A program made the translations under genes and the position numbers. Under the pieces are notes generated by a model that was not told where the DNA came from, made no database searches, and saw nothing but the letters and a program-made list of their open reading frames with translations. This document shows, piece by piece, positions 48,501-59,176 of a stretch of 64,000 bases of DNA. Every line of letters begins with the position of its first letter. Position 1 is the stretch's first letter. Location: the NCBI GenBank assembly GCA_954871525.1, contig OX940864.1:27026001-27090000 (forward strand), written 5' to 3'. The DNA is from Parietaria judaica. Taxonomy: Eukaryota; Streptophyta; Magnoliopsida; Rosales; Urticaceae.

Positions 48501-49011
48501 CATTGATGACAGGAAAAGTACTGGAGGGATGGCGTTTTATCTCAACGGGAATTTGATCACCTGGAAGTCTCAGAAACAAAGAACTGTGGCCCTATCCTCT
48601 TGTGAGGCCGAGTTCATGGTAGCGACCGCAACATCGTGTCAAGCGTTGTGGTTGAGAAACTTATTGAGCGAAGTGACCAGAGCTGAGCAGAAGCCAGTGA
48701 CTCTTTACATGGACAGCAAATCCGCAATCGCACTGATGAAAAACCTGGTGTTTCATGGACGCGGCAAGCACATCGACACTCGCTTTCACTTTATACGCGA
48801 GTGTGTGGAGAGTCGAGAGATCATCGTCGAATTTGTCACTACCAAAGAGCAACGTACGGACATACTCACCAAGGCCCTACCAAGATTCAAGTTCGCGGAG
48901 ATGCGAGAACTTCTCGGTGTAAAGAACCTCGAGCCAAGTCAAATTTACGGGAGAAAATGTGGCCTTAAGTTTTACTTGGTCCCCAAGGAAACGTACACTG
49001 CAAGCTTGTGA
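45515..49011 (+). pseudogene. Degenerate Tork-like Ty1/copia gag-pol relic in P450 intron 1
   Basis: Gag starts at the ATG at 45657 (MSDLQVVGVIKKL). It has TAG at about 45760 where the family has LWEVV, then KWRIKAGKAIFALKTT and LQLLENELLSISQRDIPIAQ. A zinc knuckle CYNCLKLVHYSSEC follows at about 46471-46512. Protease and the integrase core are missing: the sequence jumps to the integrase C-terminal part (NRLPTKALGKC, VFGCTAHVK). RT follows with TGA at 47547-47549 in place of the Trp in KWV, a frameshift at about 47880-47890, then YVDDLIVTGSS and a full RNase H (SKSAIALMKN, HIDTRFHFIRE). The final frame ends at 49011. No polypurine tract or 3' LTR was found. The order integrase before RT is the copia arrangement. 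Confidence 0.92.
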
Positions 49012-49357
49012 TATTAGTTTTTATTATTATATTATCAAAATAGGAGTTATTAATGCAATTTGATAAAAGTTATGTGTAAGAATTAAAAGAATGAGACTCA
49101 GGTATATTATTAATTGTTTTATTTTTTTTTTCATTTTTTCGATTCTTCCTTTTTTTTTTTCATTTTTTCTTTCTTTCTCTGTCTTTTTATTTATTTTTTT
49201 TCTTATTTTTAGTTATCAATTTCTTTTTAAAAGAAAACGTATTAACTATTATTGCTCAAAGATATGCCGATAAATTAAAATTTTGAATATATATCGAAAA
49301 CACAAGTCTAAGTTTTTGAAAACCTTAAGTTCAACCAATATGTTAGAAATATAATAA

Positions 49358-49480
49358 GGGTTAATGACGGCGAAAATACTTAAAGTTTGGTCAAAGAACT
49401 CCTCCTGTATCGAAAGTCTAAAAGTAGTGATAAAAGTACTCAAAGTCACATTTAGTGTGATGACCACTCCATTATTTCAA
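49358..49480. mobile_element. Single terminal arm of a Mutator-like MITE
   Basis: It begins GGGTTAATGACGGCGAAAAT and follows the left arm of the 31361 element for about 115 bp, but no opposite arm is found downstream. Confidence 0.7.
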
Positions 49481-49854
49481 AATATAAAATAATAATAAAA
49501 TAATGATAATTCTACAAAGATAAGGGACATCGAGACATAGGCTAGACAGATTTAAATAAAGATATTGGCGGTAAAACTATAATAAAATACTTTATAAATA
49601 ATACTATATTTTAAAAAATTGTTGCGAGAAAAGTACTAGAAAAACATTCAAATCTACTTAAAATTTTATTTTTCAATTTGCATACTAATTTGTTTTCAAT
49701 AATATATATACTATTAAATGTAACAACATAAATAGTATATAATATTTAATTTATAATATCAAGTTTGAAATCAATATTTTTTAATTCTATTTTCATCAAT
49801 GTCGAAAAACATTAAGTATATCGTCAATTCTTTCTCTTTTTCTACACATGCATA

Positions 49855-50612
49855 CAGGCCCGGCCCAAGCACTGGGCAGCTTGGGCGGCGGCCGAAGGCC
49901 CAATAATTATAAAAGGTCCCTATTTAAAAATATTTGATTTTTTTTCTCTAAAAAATACGTAAAACTGAGATTCTCACTGGTGAATATAATCGAAAAGCAA
50001 CAAAGCTAATAAAACCCATGTGAAAAGGCCAAGAAAATACAAAAAAGGGCCCACTTACAATAAAAAATAAACTACTACAAAATAGGGGCCCACTTACAAT
50101 AAAAATAAACTAATTTAAAATGTCATATAGCTATAACTCATGCCTATTCTTTTTCCTCTTCCTCCCTAACACAACACTCGATTATCATTAAGTTATTTGA
50201 TCGATATACATTTAATAACCTTTTTCTTTTAATTTCTCTTCGTTTTTTCCCTCTCATAATCAAGAAATCGATTTGTTTTCCTTTACTAATTAGAACTTCG
50301 AAAAAATACAAATCTTTTTAATGTAATAAAAAACTATTGCGTTTATATTTTTTGTGATAACTAATAAAAATATTACAATTAAACTTAATAAAATGAAAGA
50401 ACATTCTATAAATATTTTAGAAATAATAATTATCATCCTAAGAATATAATTAAGAAGATTTTAGTATTTTATGGAAGTAATAAAAATATTTATCGGGAGA
50501 ACAACATTAATTTTTTGAGTATTCATTTTATTAAATATATTGATATAGAAAACGGGAAAGGCCTGGTGTTCATGTTTTGCTCAAGGCCCCCAAAATGATT
50601 AGGCCGGCCCTG
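49855..50612. mobile_element. hAT-type MITE, 758 bp, with 8-bp TSD
   Basis: The termini are CAGGCCCGGCC and GGCCGGCCCTG, 10 of 11 inverted matches. They are flanked by the exact 8-bp repeat CATGCATA (49847-49854 and 50613-50620). An 8-bp duplication with CAG...CTG ends is the hAT signature. A GGGCCCACTTACAATAAAA block is duplicated inside at about 50045 and 50086. No transposase is present. It sits 369 bp downstream of exon 1 of the second P450. Confidence 0.9.
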
Positions 50613-51307
50613 CATGCATACAATTTATATATACATAATAAACGACATAAATACTTAACTACTACTGATATCAGTGTTGTACATTCAAATTGTACATCAA
50701 AAATTTTCATATTTTGAGTATGCACACGTCAGACTCTTTTTTTTTTCTTGGGTAAGATGAAAGATAAATACACATTTAGGTATTAAAATATTTTGATTAA
50801 TTAATTTATTCGTCAAAATACATATATAGTTTTATCATTTAAATTCTCTCATCCGCTCCAACTCGATTTTTCTTCTTTTCAAAAGGATGTTTTTGTAACC
50901 CCCTTTTTTTTTTTTTTTTAATGAAAGAGCTTCGACATGGACGATTTAGTAAATGTGAAAGATTATATTTTTAAACATACCATACTTCTCAATTGTTTTG
51001 AGAGGGAAGGCCAAAACACGAGGCACGATAGCATCGTCGAGATTGATGGGGCGCGAGCAAGCCGCCATGAACAGCGCCACACTCTCTCGCGAATCTCCGA
51101 CGAAAAGCTTGTAGGGATTGCCATGAAAGCCCTGCTTTCTGAGCAATCTCTCGAGCCTCTTCGGCCTCAGCAACACCCAGTTCACCACTTTCCACGCCCA
51201 TCTCGCCACTACGATGCTCAACACCAGTAAGCCACATACTCGAGTTACCGAATGTTCCATTTTCTAGTGAAAGAAAGTTTAATAATACTCAAAGGGGTAT
51301 TATTTTT

Positions 51308-51322
51308 AAATATATATATATA
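51308..51322 (-). promoter_or_regulatory. Probable TATA box of the second P450 gene
   Basis: The minus strand reads GCTATATATATATTTAAA about 50-60 nt before the ATG at 51258-51260. Position and sequence only. Confidence 0.5.
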
Positions 51323-51329
51323 GCAATGT

Positions 51330-52254
51330 CCCACTTTCTATGTGTCTATCTAGAAGGAAAGAAATTGTGGAAGAGAACAAAGGGCATGGTACTATGATAT
51401 TGTCAATGTTATTATCGAAATATATCGGTAGAAGTATTTAATTTTATATTTAGTGTTGCGGTACATATATTTTTTTTTTAAATACTAAGAGTATTTAAAG
51501 TAGTGTTGAAGTCTAATCTCATGTCGAGTTAGTGTATGTTTAGGTAGAGATACATATACATAACATGTTTGATAAATTAAAGTGGTGAATAATGGTATTT
51601 TCGGAGTTGAATCGTGTAACTGCTAATCTTAATAAGCACATGTGTCTTTCGAACTAGACGTTGACAATGTCATGTAGCTTTTGACGTATTACTACCGCTA
51701 AAAAGCAAATTGGGAGTGTACCGACACACTTAACTAGTATAAAAGTAGGTATATATGCCGCAGAACATATATTTATTATTAGTGTGTGTGCTCTAGAAAG
51801 ATAAACATACATGCAACGTGTTCGCATACTGAGGTATCAACGGGCATACCATGCATGGCACACACATATGACAGTGTCGTTAAATTTGTTTTTGTCCACA
51901 AAAGGATCAATCGCTATTTTCTTGTGTCACACGTTTCTCTTTATCTTTGCCTTTATGACTTCGTTTCACTAAAATTATAATCCGATAATGACAGCATATA
52001 ATTTGATTCCTTTAGGTACTAGCATAGGTGAAGTAAGCAATGACGATACTTGTATGCCTCTCGACTTAGATAGTACGACAGTTAAATATACAAAAGTCAA
52101 CATAAATTACTATGAAAAAAGAAAAGAAAAGATAAGAGAAAGTATACCAAGGATTAAGAAAAAAGAAAGTAGTTCAGAAAATATTAGCTAGGTGTGTTGG
52201 ACCGCAATTAGGATATATTCTCGTAGCTCTTTGGATTTTCAAGCGTGGTACTTT
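51330..52254. other. Upstream flank of the second P450 gene
   Basis: AT-rich sequence with no recognisable gene. Short frames at 51786-52191 have no supporting motif. Confidence 0.5.
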
Positions 52255-52805
52255 TGTATCGCCCCGACTGCTCAATTTAATCGACGACTGTCCCTACAGA
52301 CCAATACGAGTTTTTTTCAGCATGCTTTGTCTTTACTCGCATGCTTCCCCAGAAACTTCCCAGGAGGTCACCCATCCCAGGATTGCTCCCAAGCCAAGCA
52401 CGCTTAACTTTGGAGTTCCTATGAACGATCTACCGAAAAGAATATGCATCTTGTTGAGACAGGTAGTACCAATTAATTCTTTTAAGCCTCTTTGACCATA
52501 CAGTCTCATACCTGTATGATCTTTGATAACCCTCGTGGCTCACGGGATTAGTGACTGTCACAATCACCCCACCTAATGGGAGGCCGACGTCCTCGTCGGC
52601 TACACTTCCGGCTGGGCTCGGCTCTGATACCATCTGTAACGCCCCGACTGCTCAATCGAATCGACGACTGTCCCCACAGGCCAACACTAGTCTTTTCAGC
52701 GTGCTTTGTCCTCACTCGCACGCTTCCCGAGAAACTTCCCAGGAGGTCACCCATCCCAGGATTGCTCCCAAGCCAAGCACACTTAACTTTGGAGTTCCTC
52801 TTTGG
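52255..52805 (-). mobile_element. Cassandra-like TRIM retrotransposon with 5S rRNA-derived LTR sequence
   Basis: Two direct copies begin TGTATCGCCCCGACTGCTC at 52255 and TGTAACGCCCCGACTGCTC at 52635. Each contains, on the minus strand, the 5S rRNA-like core from AAGTTAAG through GGATGGGTGACCTCCTGGGA. Between them lies a 12-bp initiator-tRNA-Met primer-binding site, TGGTATCAGAGC on the minus strand (52632-52621), two bases from the right LTR. That fixes the minus orientation. There are no coding genes, as expected for Cassandra. The right (5') LTR loses similarity to the left one after GGAGTTCCT at about 52799, so it is truncated. Confidence 0.88.
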
Positions 52806-52988
52806 GATAGGAACATCGCCTACATTTGATCGGTTCTAAACTAGGATCCTTTAGTTTCCCGTCTTCGGTTGTTCTCATCTCCACCCATATTAACTCAGAC
52901 CGAGAAGCCCGTTCTCCAGTTTTGTCAAACTAAAAGACAAGTGAAAAACCTGTTACAAAATTAAAATACAAAATTATGATGACTAAAA

Positions 52989-53285
52989 TTATTTTCGATG
53001 ACTTACATGTTTTTGATCGATTGCTCGGTATCTGGCTCGACCTGCTCTAGATGGGTATTCGACTTGTGCTCGCGCTTTTTTGTTGCGTTCGGAGATTTCA
53101 CCAATGTAGCTCATGAGCGCGCTAATCACCTTTCCCATTGGTTGCAACTCTGCATCAAATTTCACCGTTATTTTTTTTTTTACCTTTATATCTCTTAATT
53201 TATTAATTCTAAACATATTTGTGGTTTTTCTTTTTCTATTACTTCCCAATACAAGTTTTCTTCGAGCCACATGTTTCTTAAGCAA
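52989..53285 (-). pseudogene. Fragment resembling a CACTA (En/Spm-type) transposase-associated domain
   Basis: A 98-codon frame contains KKITVKFDAELQPMGKVISA and then LMSYIGEI. This resembles the K-I-x-V-x-F-N-x-x-G-Q-P-I-G...SYIG pattern of plant CACTA proteins (the Transposase_24 type). No flanking exons of that family could be joined, and the Cassandra element lies directly beside it. The assignment rests on motif memory, so other origins are possible. Confidence 0.45.
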
Positions 53286-53329
53286 TAAGTCAACAACTAT
53301 ATATATATATATTTAATAATAGTATTATT

Positions 53330-53935
53330 TAACAAGCATGCATTCATAATATTAATGAAATAAATTTTAAACATAATTAATATCATATAACAATTTAATT
53401 AAGGCACCGTCACTCTTTGAGGCCCTCGCATTGTCGCGCGGTGGCGATAGACTTTGTCGTGTGTTCGACACTCCTAATTATTTAACCACCATGCATACAT
53501 AATATTAATGATTTTTTTAAAACATAATTAATAACATGTAACAATTTAATTAATGCACCGTCACTCTTTGAGGTCCTCGCATTGTCGCGCGGTGGCGATA
53601 GACTTTGTCGTGGTTGCGACGCTCCAAATTATTTAACCACCATGCATACATAATATTAATGAAACAAATTTAAACCTAATTAATATCATATAGCAATTTA
53701 GTTAACGCACTGTCACTCTTTGATTTCCTCGCATTGTCGCGCGGTAGCGATAGACTTTCTCGTGGTTGAGACGCTCCTAATTATTTAACCACCATGCATA
53801 CATAATATTTAATGAAACAAATTCTAAACATAATTAATATCATATAAAAATTTAACTAACGCACCGACACTCTTTGTCGCGCTTTGGCGATAGACTTGGT
53901 CGTGGTTGCGACGCTATAAACTCCTCTACGTACTC
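53330..53935. repeat. 152-bp tandem repeat, four copies
   Basis: Units start at 53405, 53557, 53708 and 53862 with CACCGTCACTCTTTGA or variants. Each continues with CGCATTGTCGCGCGGTGGCG, then an AT-rich half containing ACCACCATGCATACATAATA. Copy 4 has lost part of the GC-rich half. Confidence 0.9.
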
Positions 53936-56670
53936 ATCATTGGAATCTTGCGACATATTGATATCGTGGTACCTAAGACCATATCATAATTCATATCAAA
54001 TATTTATAACTAATTAACACTATTCCCAGTATCAACTTCACAAAAGTTAAATTAAAATTATTCACAAAACTTACAATAACATTCTCAATGAATGAAACCT
54101 AAAAATATTCCCAATAAACAATAAATCTCATTATAAACTTCACAAAACTTAAAATAATGAATTAATTCCCAATAAATGAAACTAATTAATTAACATTCCC
54201 AATAAACAAAACTAATTAATTAATCTCCTTATCAACTTCACAAAACTTAAAATAACATTCCAAATAAACAAAATATAAATAGCATTCTCAAAAAAAAAAA
54301 AAAAACTTTATTCATCAAACCACAACTAATCAACATTCCCAATATATTAAGCCTAAAAGACATTAAAAAAAAAAAAAAAAAACTTGATTCACACATTTAA
54401 AGCCTAAAAGTTATTCTCAATCCTTGCCCGAATCAACAAAAAATATTAATCCAACAATAATATATAACGGCTAATAATTTTACGTATTTTTGTAGTACTA
54501 CTGTAGTTTTCGGCCGTTTAGGATTGAAAACCTCCACACCTCGGCTTTTGCTCATAACTTTTATTTTTCTTTAATTTAACAATATAAGTTTTTATAAATA
54601 TATATAGTAATTAATTACTAGTATATATAGATAAGTAAATATTAATTATAAATAATAAAAACGTACGGATTTAATTTTATCATTATTTAATGAACAACTT
54701 GATTATTTATTATAAGGGTTTAGAAGTACACGATCAAACTATATATAGCTAGCTATATATGTATATATCACTATTAATTAATGTAAATTAAATAATAAAT
54801 CATTATAATTAATTCATGAAACGGTTCAGTAATACTTTGACAAACCGTTACGCGGTTTGTTTTTATTTCCGTCGGCAACATGTTGACAAGAAAACAGGTA
54901 ATTATTTGGTCTAGGTAAAGAGCCGCGGTTTATTTTATTGTACCCGCGGCAGAACACAGTCATCCCCACCTCACTCCCAAAAGCACCATCCCGAATTTTT
55001 TTTCTAAGTGTTGGTTTATTTCCTGCTGGTAAAAGCCGAGGTTTAGTGGTTTCTAGCTCGCTTTTTTAAATTTTATTTGCTATTTTTCTTTTTCTAATTT
55101 TTTACCACACCACGGCTTAATATTTACAAGTGACACCATCACAACAAAAATACCACCAAGCTGCGGTAGGGTTGTGCAAATCCCAGTATAATGATCGTGT
55201 TTCAGAACAACTAAAACTCGTTTTATATTAATATTGGAGCACATGTTAAGGATATATATGAACAAAATTTAAGAGTTCCCATCGACTCCTTCGACATTAA
55301 AATTGACTTTTTACATCTCTACAGTACTTTTGTGGTTTCCGGCCGTTTCAGATTGGAAACCTCCACATCTCGGTTTTGCAAAAACTTTTACTTTTCTTTA
55401 TAATTTAACGATAATTAAGTTTTAGAAATATATAATAATAAGTAGTGTATATAATAATAAATAATAAAAACGTAAGGGTTAAGTACTGAGACTATATATA
55501 TATATCACTATTGGAAAATAATAAATCATTCTCTGTTTCTAACACTAAATAAAGCGCATGGTGGGGGACTATATATTATGCACAAAATAATTAGTTGAAA
55601 CGGTTTAAATGATATACTTTGCGTATGGACTAGTTATACTCAATGATCGTACAAATTCAACACTAGTAATATATATACATTAATATATATGTAACGACAA
55701 ATAATTTTGACATATCTTACCAAATTAAACCATCGGTGATAATTATATACGTTGAAATAGAATTACATATATTTAAAGTGGTGGAGGATATGGGTACGTA
55801 CTGTGTTAACTGATATATATTAACGGTAATAAATAGTGTAAAATTTCAACGAGTTAAATACTCTAGCCGAGGTATGTCGTACGTGGCATGCCAAAGGACC
55901 GCGGCATATGTAACTCTGTAACTCTGTAAGGCATAAAAGCTAACCCTAAACCCTAAATCATTAAACATCACACCGCGGTTAATCATGCATGCTTTTTCGA
56001 AAGGCCTTAAACGCTAAACCCTTAAACCTCAAACCCTAAAAAATATCAAGACGCAAGTAATCATGCTTTGTTGCAAACGGCCGCGGCTTCTCATACCCCT
56101 GCCTAAATTAATACCGGGATTAATTTTAACATACGCTGCGACTTATTCTCCAGATATCGAGTTTTTTTTAAAAAAAAATTTGCAAACTTCAAGGGCTTAA
56201 TTTTAGTTCTATTTCGTTCATATATGGGATGGAGGATAAAGTGCTTGAAATTTAAGTATGGGATTTAAATTTAAGGAGGACGATCGTAATCACTGAAATG
56301 CAGTTGAAAATTGTTTTACACGATTAACAATTTTATTGAAATACGTTGAGGTACATTTATCGATTTTAAAAAACGCTGTGGTACTTTCTGAAAAAACTAC
56401 TGGTTTTGAAAAATAACATCGGCAAAATTTAAACATACCGCGGTGATAACCTCTATAAATTGCTACTATCGGGATCGGCAAAAAATATTATCTTATAATC
56501 GGATTATTAATTAACATATAATAAATTAATAATTTATACATTAATATGATCAAGAACAAAAGTATAAATGAGCTATAATTATATAAACGCATATCATTAT
56601 TAACAAAAAATTATTTCGGCTTATTATATTGAGATAATATTAAAGTGTTAATAATTAATATTTATAAGAA

Positions 56671-56701
<31 letters not shown>

Positions 56702-57700
56702 CAAGAGATCGACTATTATGATATAAAAAGATTTTAGATCGAGTACCAATATATGAAATATTAAATAGCCCAATGATATGAAAGAGGAATAGTAATAGCT
56801 TAATTAATTCTTAGAGTAGTGATAATTAAATCTATAGAGAATAATATTTTAATAATTACGTTTAGTGATATATATGTACATAATGTTATCTTTTTATTAA
56901 TTATTTAATGTGATTTCATAGTTATTTTTGTTATATTTTATCTATAATATTTTTATTGATATTTATGTAAAAAATTACATTGAATTATTAATTTATATAT
57001 GACTTGTGACCTATATATAATTTCTAAAAAAATTAAAAAATCTTTTAAATTTAGCGAATTATTAATTTAGCTAGTTAGGCCCCGGTCGGGAGCGGACAAA
57101 AGTATTGTTTAATAAATCGCGACTATTAATTTAAACGAGTATTAAATTATTTGATCGCGACTATATACACCATTAATTTATAGAGGCTCTATGTACTATA
57201 TATTTTCAAAATAAAAAAATTACGGTTTTGAAACCCTAACCGCTTACAAGCCTTGGCAGTGATCATATAATCTTTATAAATCGATGAACGTTGTCGTGGC
57301 TCGAGAGTGAATACGCCATTTTTTTCAATTATGAAACCGCGTTGATTCTCAAAATAGCCACCAATGATGGCTATCGAGATGTTAAATGGGATTAAATAAC
57401 CCTAATGATGATAAACTTCGGGAATACTCAAAATTGATGACAAATCCAGACATTTATATCACATCACAATTAAGATTGACTCAGGCCTAGACGAAGTGAT
57501 GGATTGAATGTACTAGTAATCCCTAACTAAACCCAATTACCTACAAACACGTGTCCCAAGCATGAAGAAAGCTAAATACCCCATGAACTAATTCAGTTCA
57601 AGCCGCGGTGTGTGACTCCATACGTCGCGAGTGTATAAAGAGAGGGAAGCCATCTCTCTCCGATCAACGATCATCCTCTCTTTTCTCTTCAAAAATTACA
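53936..57700. other. AT-rich block with CCGCGG motifs and duplicated segments
   Basis: No gene is recognised. CCGCGG occurs at about 54925, 54948, 55900, 55974, 56082, 56440 and 57603, usually as GCCGCGG followed by T or C. An approximately 170-bp segment containing TTTCGGCCGTTTAGGATTG (54507-54670) is repeated with changes at about 55335-55480. Such motif scatter resembles CACTA subterminal regions, but no CACTA terminus was found. Confidence 0.45.
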
Positions 57701-58617
57701 ATGGAAAACAGTTCGGATAGTTTTCCCCAAGAGGTCGTCTTCTCTAAAATTCTAGCGGAATTACTGGCGAAATCCCTGATGAGATTCAAGAGCGTCTCCA
57801 AAATCTGGCGGGATCGCATATCTGGCGTTGTGTCGTTTATTAACGCTCACCGAATCTGTTAGCAGGCCAAAAACGGGCCAGTCCTGATTGCCATCGCTGA
57901 ACGGCAGGTGGAACAGTTTATACTAATGTTGATAAACGGCTAAACGGTGCAGAGAAATGAAGTTGCGGATCTCAACCCCGAAATCTCCTTCTGATGATGG
58001 TTGGTTCCTCCAACGGCTTGGTCTGCCTGAGACTCGGGTGGGACAACGTGAAAAGACTTGCGGTTTGCAATCTGGCGACTAGGCAGGTGAGATATCTTCC
58101 GATTCCACCATCCTATTCGCCCGAGTTTGAGGGCATCCATTCGGTGTTAGGTTTTCGATTCAACATTGCGAGCAACGACTACAAGGTCGTCCGCTTGTGC
58201 CTCGGCAAGCGGAATCATCCGTTCGTATGCGTGCAAGTGTTTGACAAAAGCGGGATCGTCTGGCGAAATGCAGGGTCTTTGAGACTTCCAGAGACAGTGT
58301 TGAGAGCGCATCGAGAGCATGGCTTACGGCGAGAAGAATGGGTATCGGACACGGCGGACAGGGTTCTTCGTGCCTCTTTTCAGATCGTAACAGTGCTGGG
58401 AAACCAGCCTAAGAATGAAACATTTGCTTCGTTCGACTTGCAGGACTAGGTGCTTCGCCTCGACGAGGAGCAGAAGGAATTTAATAGGGTAGCAGAGATG
58501 CCGGAGATTGTCCACTGGTGGAAGACAGAATGGAAGCAGCAACACCAAATTCGCGTACGTCGTGTCCATGAGCATGTCGAGAGTATTGCTTCTGTGTTTC
58601 GATGTTTTTTCTCTTAG
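57701..58617 (+). pseudogene. F-box protein with F-box-associated domain, interrupted
   Basis: The ATG at 57701 opens MENSSDSFPQEVVFSKILAE followed by LLAKSLMRFKSVSKIWRD, a clear N-terminal F-box. The frame meets TAG at 57860 and TAA about 80 bp on. The reading then resumes in another frame from about 57980 with VGSSNGLVCLRLG, NLATRQVRYLP and GFRFNIASNDYKVVR, typical of the F-box-associated region. It stops at TAG 58447-58449, beyond which the same frame stays open to 58617. Such genes usually have no intron and encode SCF ubiquitin-ligase substrate adaptors. Two stops, a frameshift and a third stop mark this as a pseudogene. A spliced product is a weaker alternative. Confidence 0.8.
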
Positions 58618-59176
58618 TTATGTAGTACTATATATTTTTATGTTTAATTTTTATTTCATCCTATGTTTAATACTTCTTCCTATGTTTAATACTATATATG
58701 AATATGTTTAAAAAGGGCTAGTTTCCATAGGTCACCTCTGCACAATTTACACGACCTCGGCTAGTTTGTTTCTGCTTCGGCCTAATAAATATACCGCGAC
58801 AAATATGTATGGCCAGTTACTCTTTTGCCCTTTGTTTGGTGGCGTATAAACAACACGCCGCAGTGGTGTTTATAAAGTCACTAAGAACCTATGGTCATAG
58901 CCACAGCTCGTATGGCCGTAAATATAAACTATCGATCGTTAAAGTAAGCCGCGGCTTATTACAGATAAAACTCCGACATGCTGAGAAGAGCCGCGGCTTA
59001 AGTTTTTTGAGTTAATGTAAAGTTCCTGTGAAGTCTAGATATTGCATCTATACCTCGGATTTATCTAAAATAAACGCCGCGACGTATATCGTGATTTCGA
59101 TACTGTAATGATTTAAAACTCAGCCGCGGTTTACATAATATCATGGCCGTTGTTAATGCGTAAAAATGGCTTTAAC
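58618..59176. other. Flank with CCGCGG motifs
   Basis: CCGCGG motifs recur at about 58951, 58991 and 59125, with variants at 58790, 58857 and 59077. No gene is recognised. Confidence 0.45.

Larger units (their letters stand above)
33410..51260 (-). pseudogene. Cytochrome P450, CYP72A-like, with 13.6-kb intron 1 and a premature stop
   Basis: Exons are 51260-50981, 37348-37131, 35803-35550, 35053-34669 and 33841-33410. All introns are GT-AG, and phases match the paralogue at 18-23 kb. The joined frame is 1569 nt, including one internal stop: TAA at 33773-33775 (codon 402), where the paralogue reads ...FHKETKLG. Everything past it is still conserved: [14 protein letters not shown] with Cys469, and the C-terminus. 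The I-helix AGQETT and K-helix ExxR are canonical. Translation would stop before the haem ligand, so no active enzyme is expected unless the stop is a sequencing error or allele-specific. Exon 1 is assigned across intron 50980-37349, which holds several transposons. It is joined because phase and motif content fit and no other exon 1 lies nearer. Confidence 0.8.

Noticed and set aside
52360..52430. 5S rRNA gene
   Set aside because: Only the promoter-containing core is present, inside two direct LTR copies with a retrotransposon primer-binding site, which fits Cassandra.
53405..53935. CRISPR-like array
   Set aside because: Units are about 152 bp and adjacent without unique spacers, in a plant genome. 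It is an ordinary tandem repeat.
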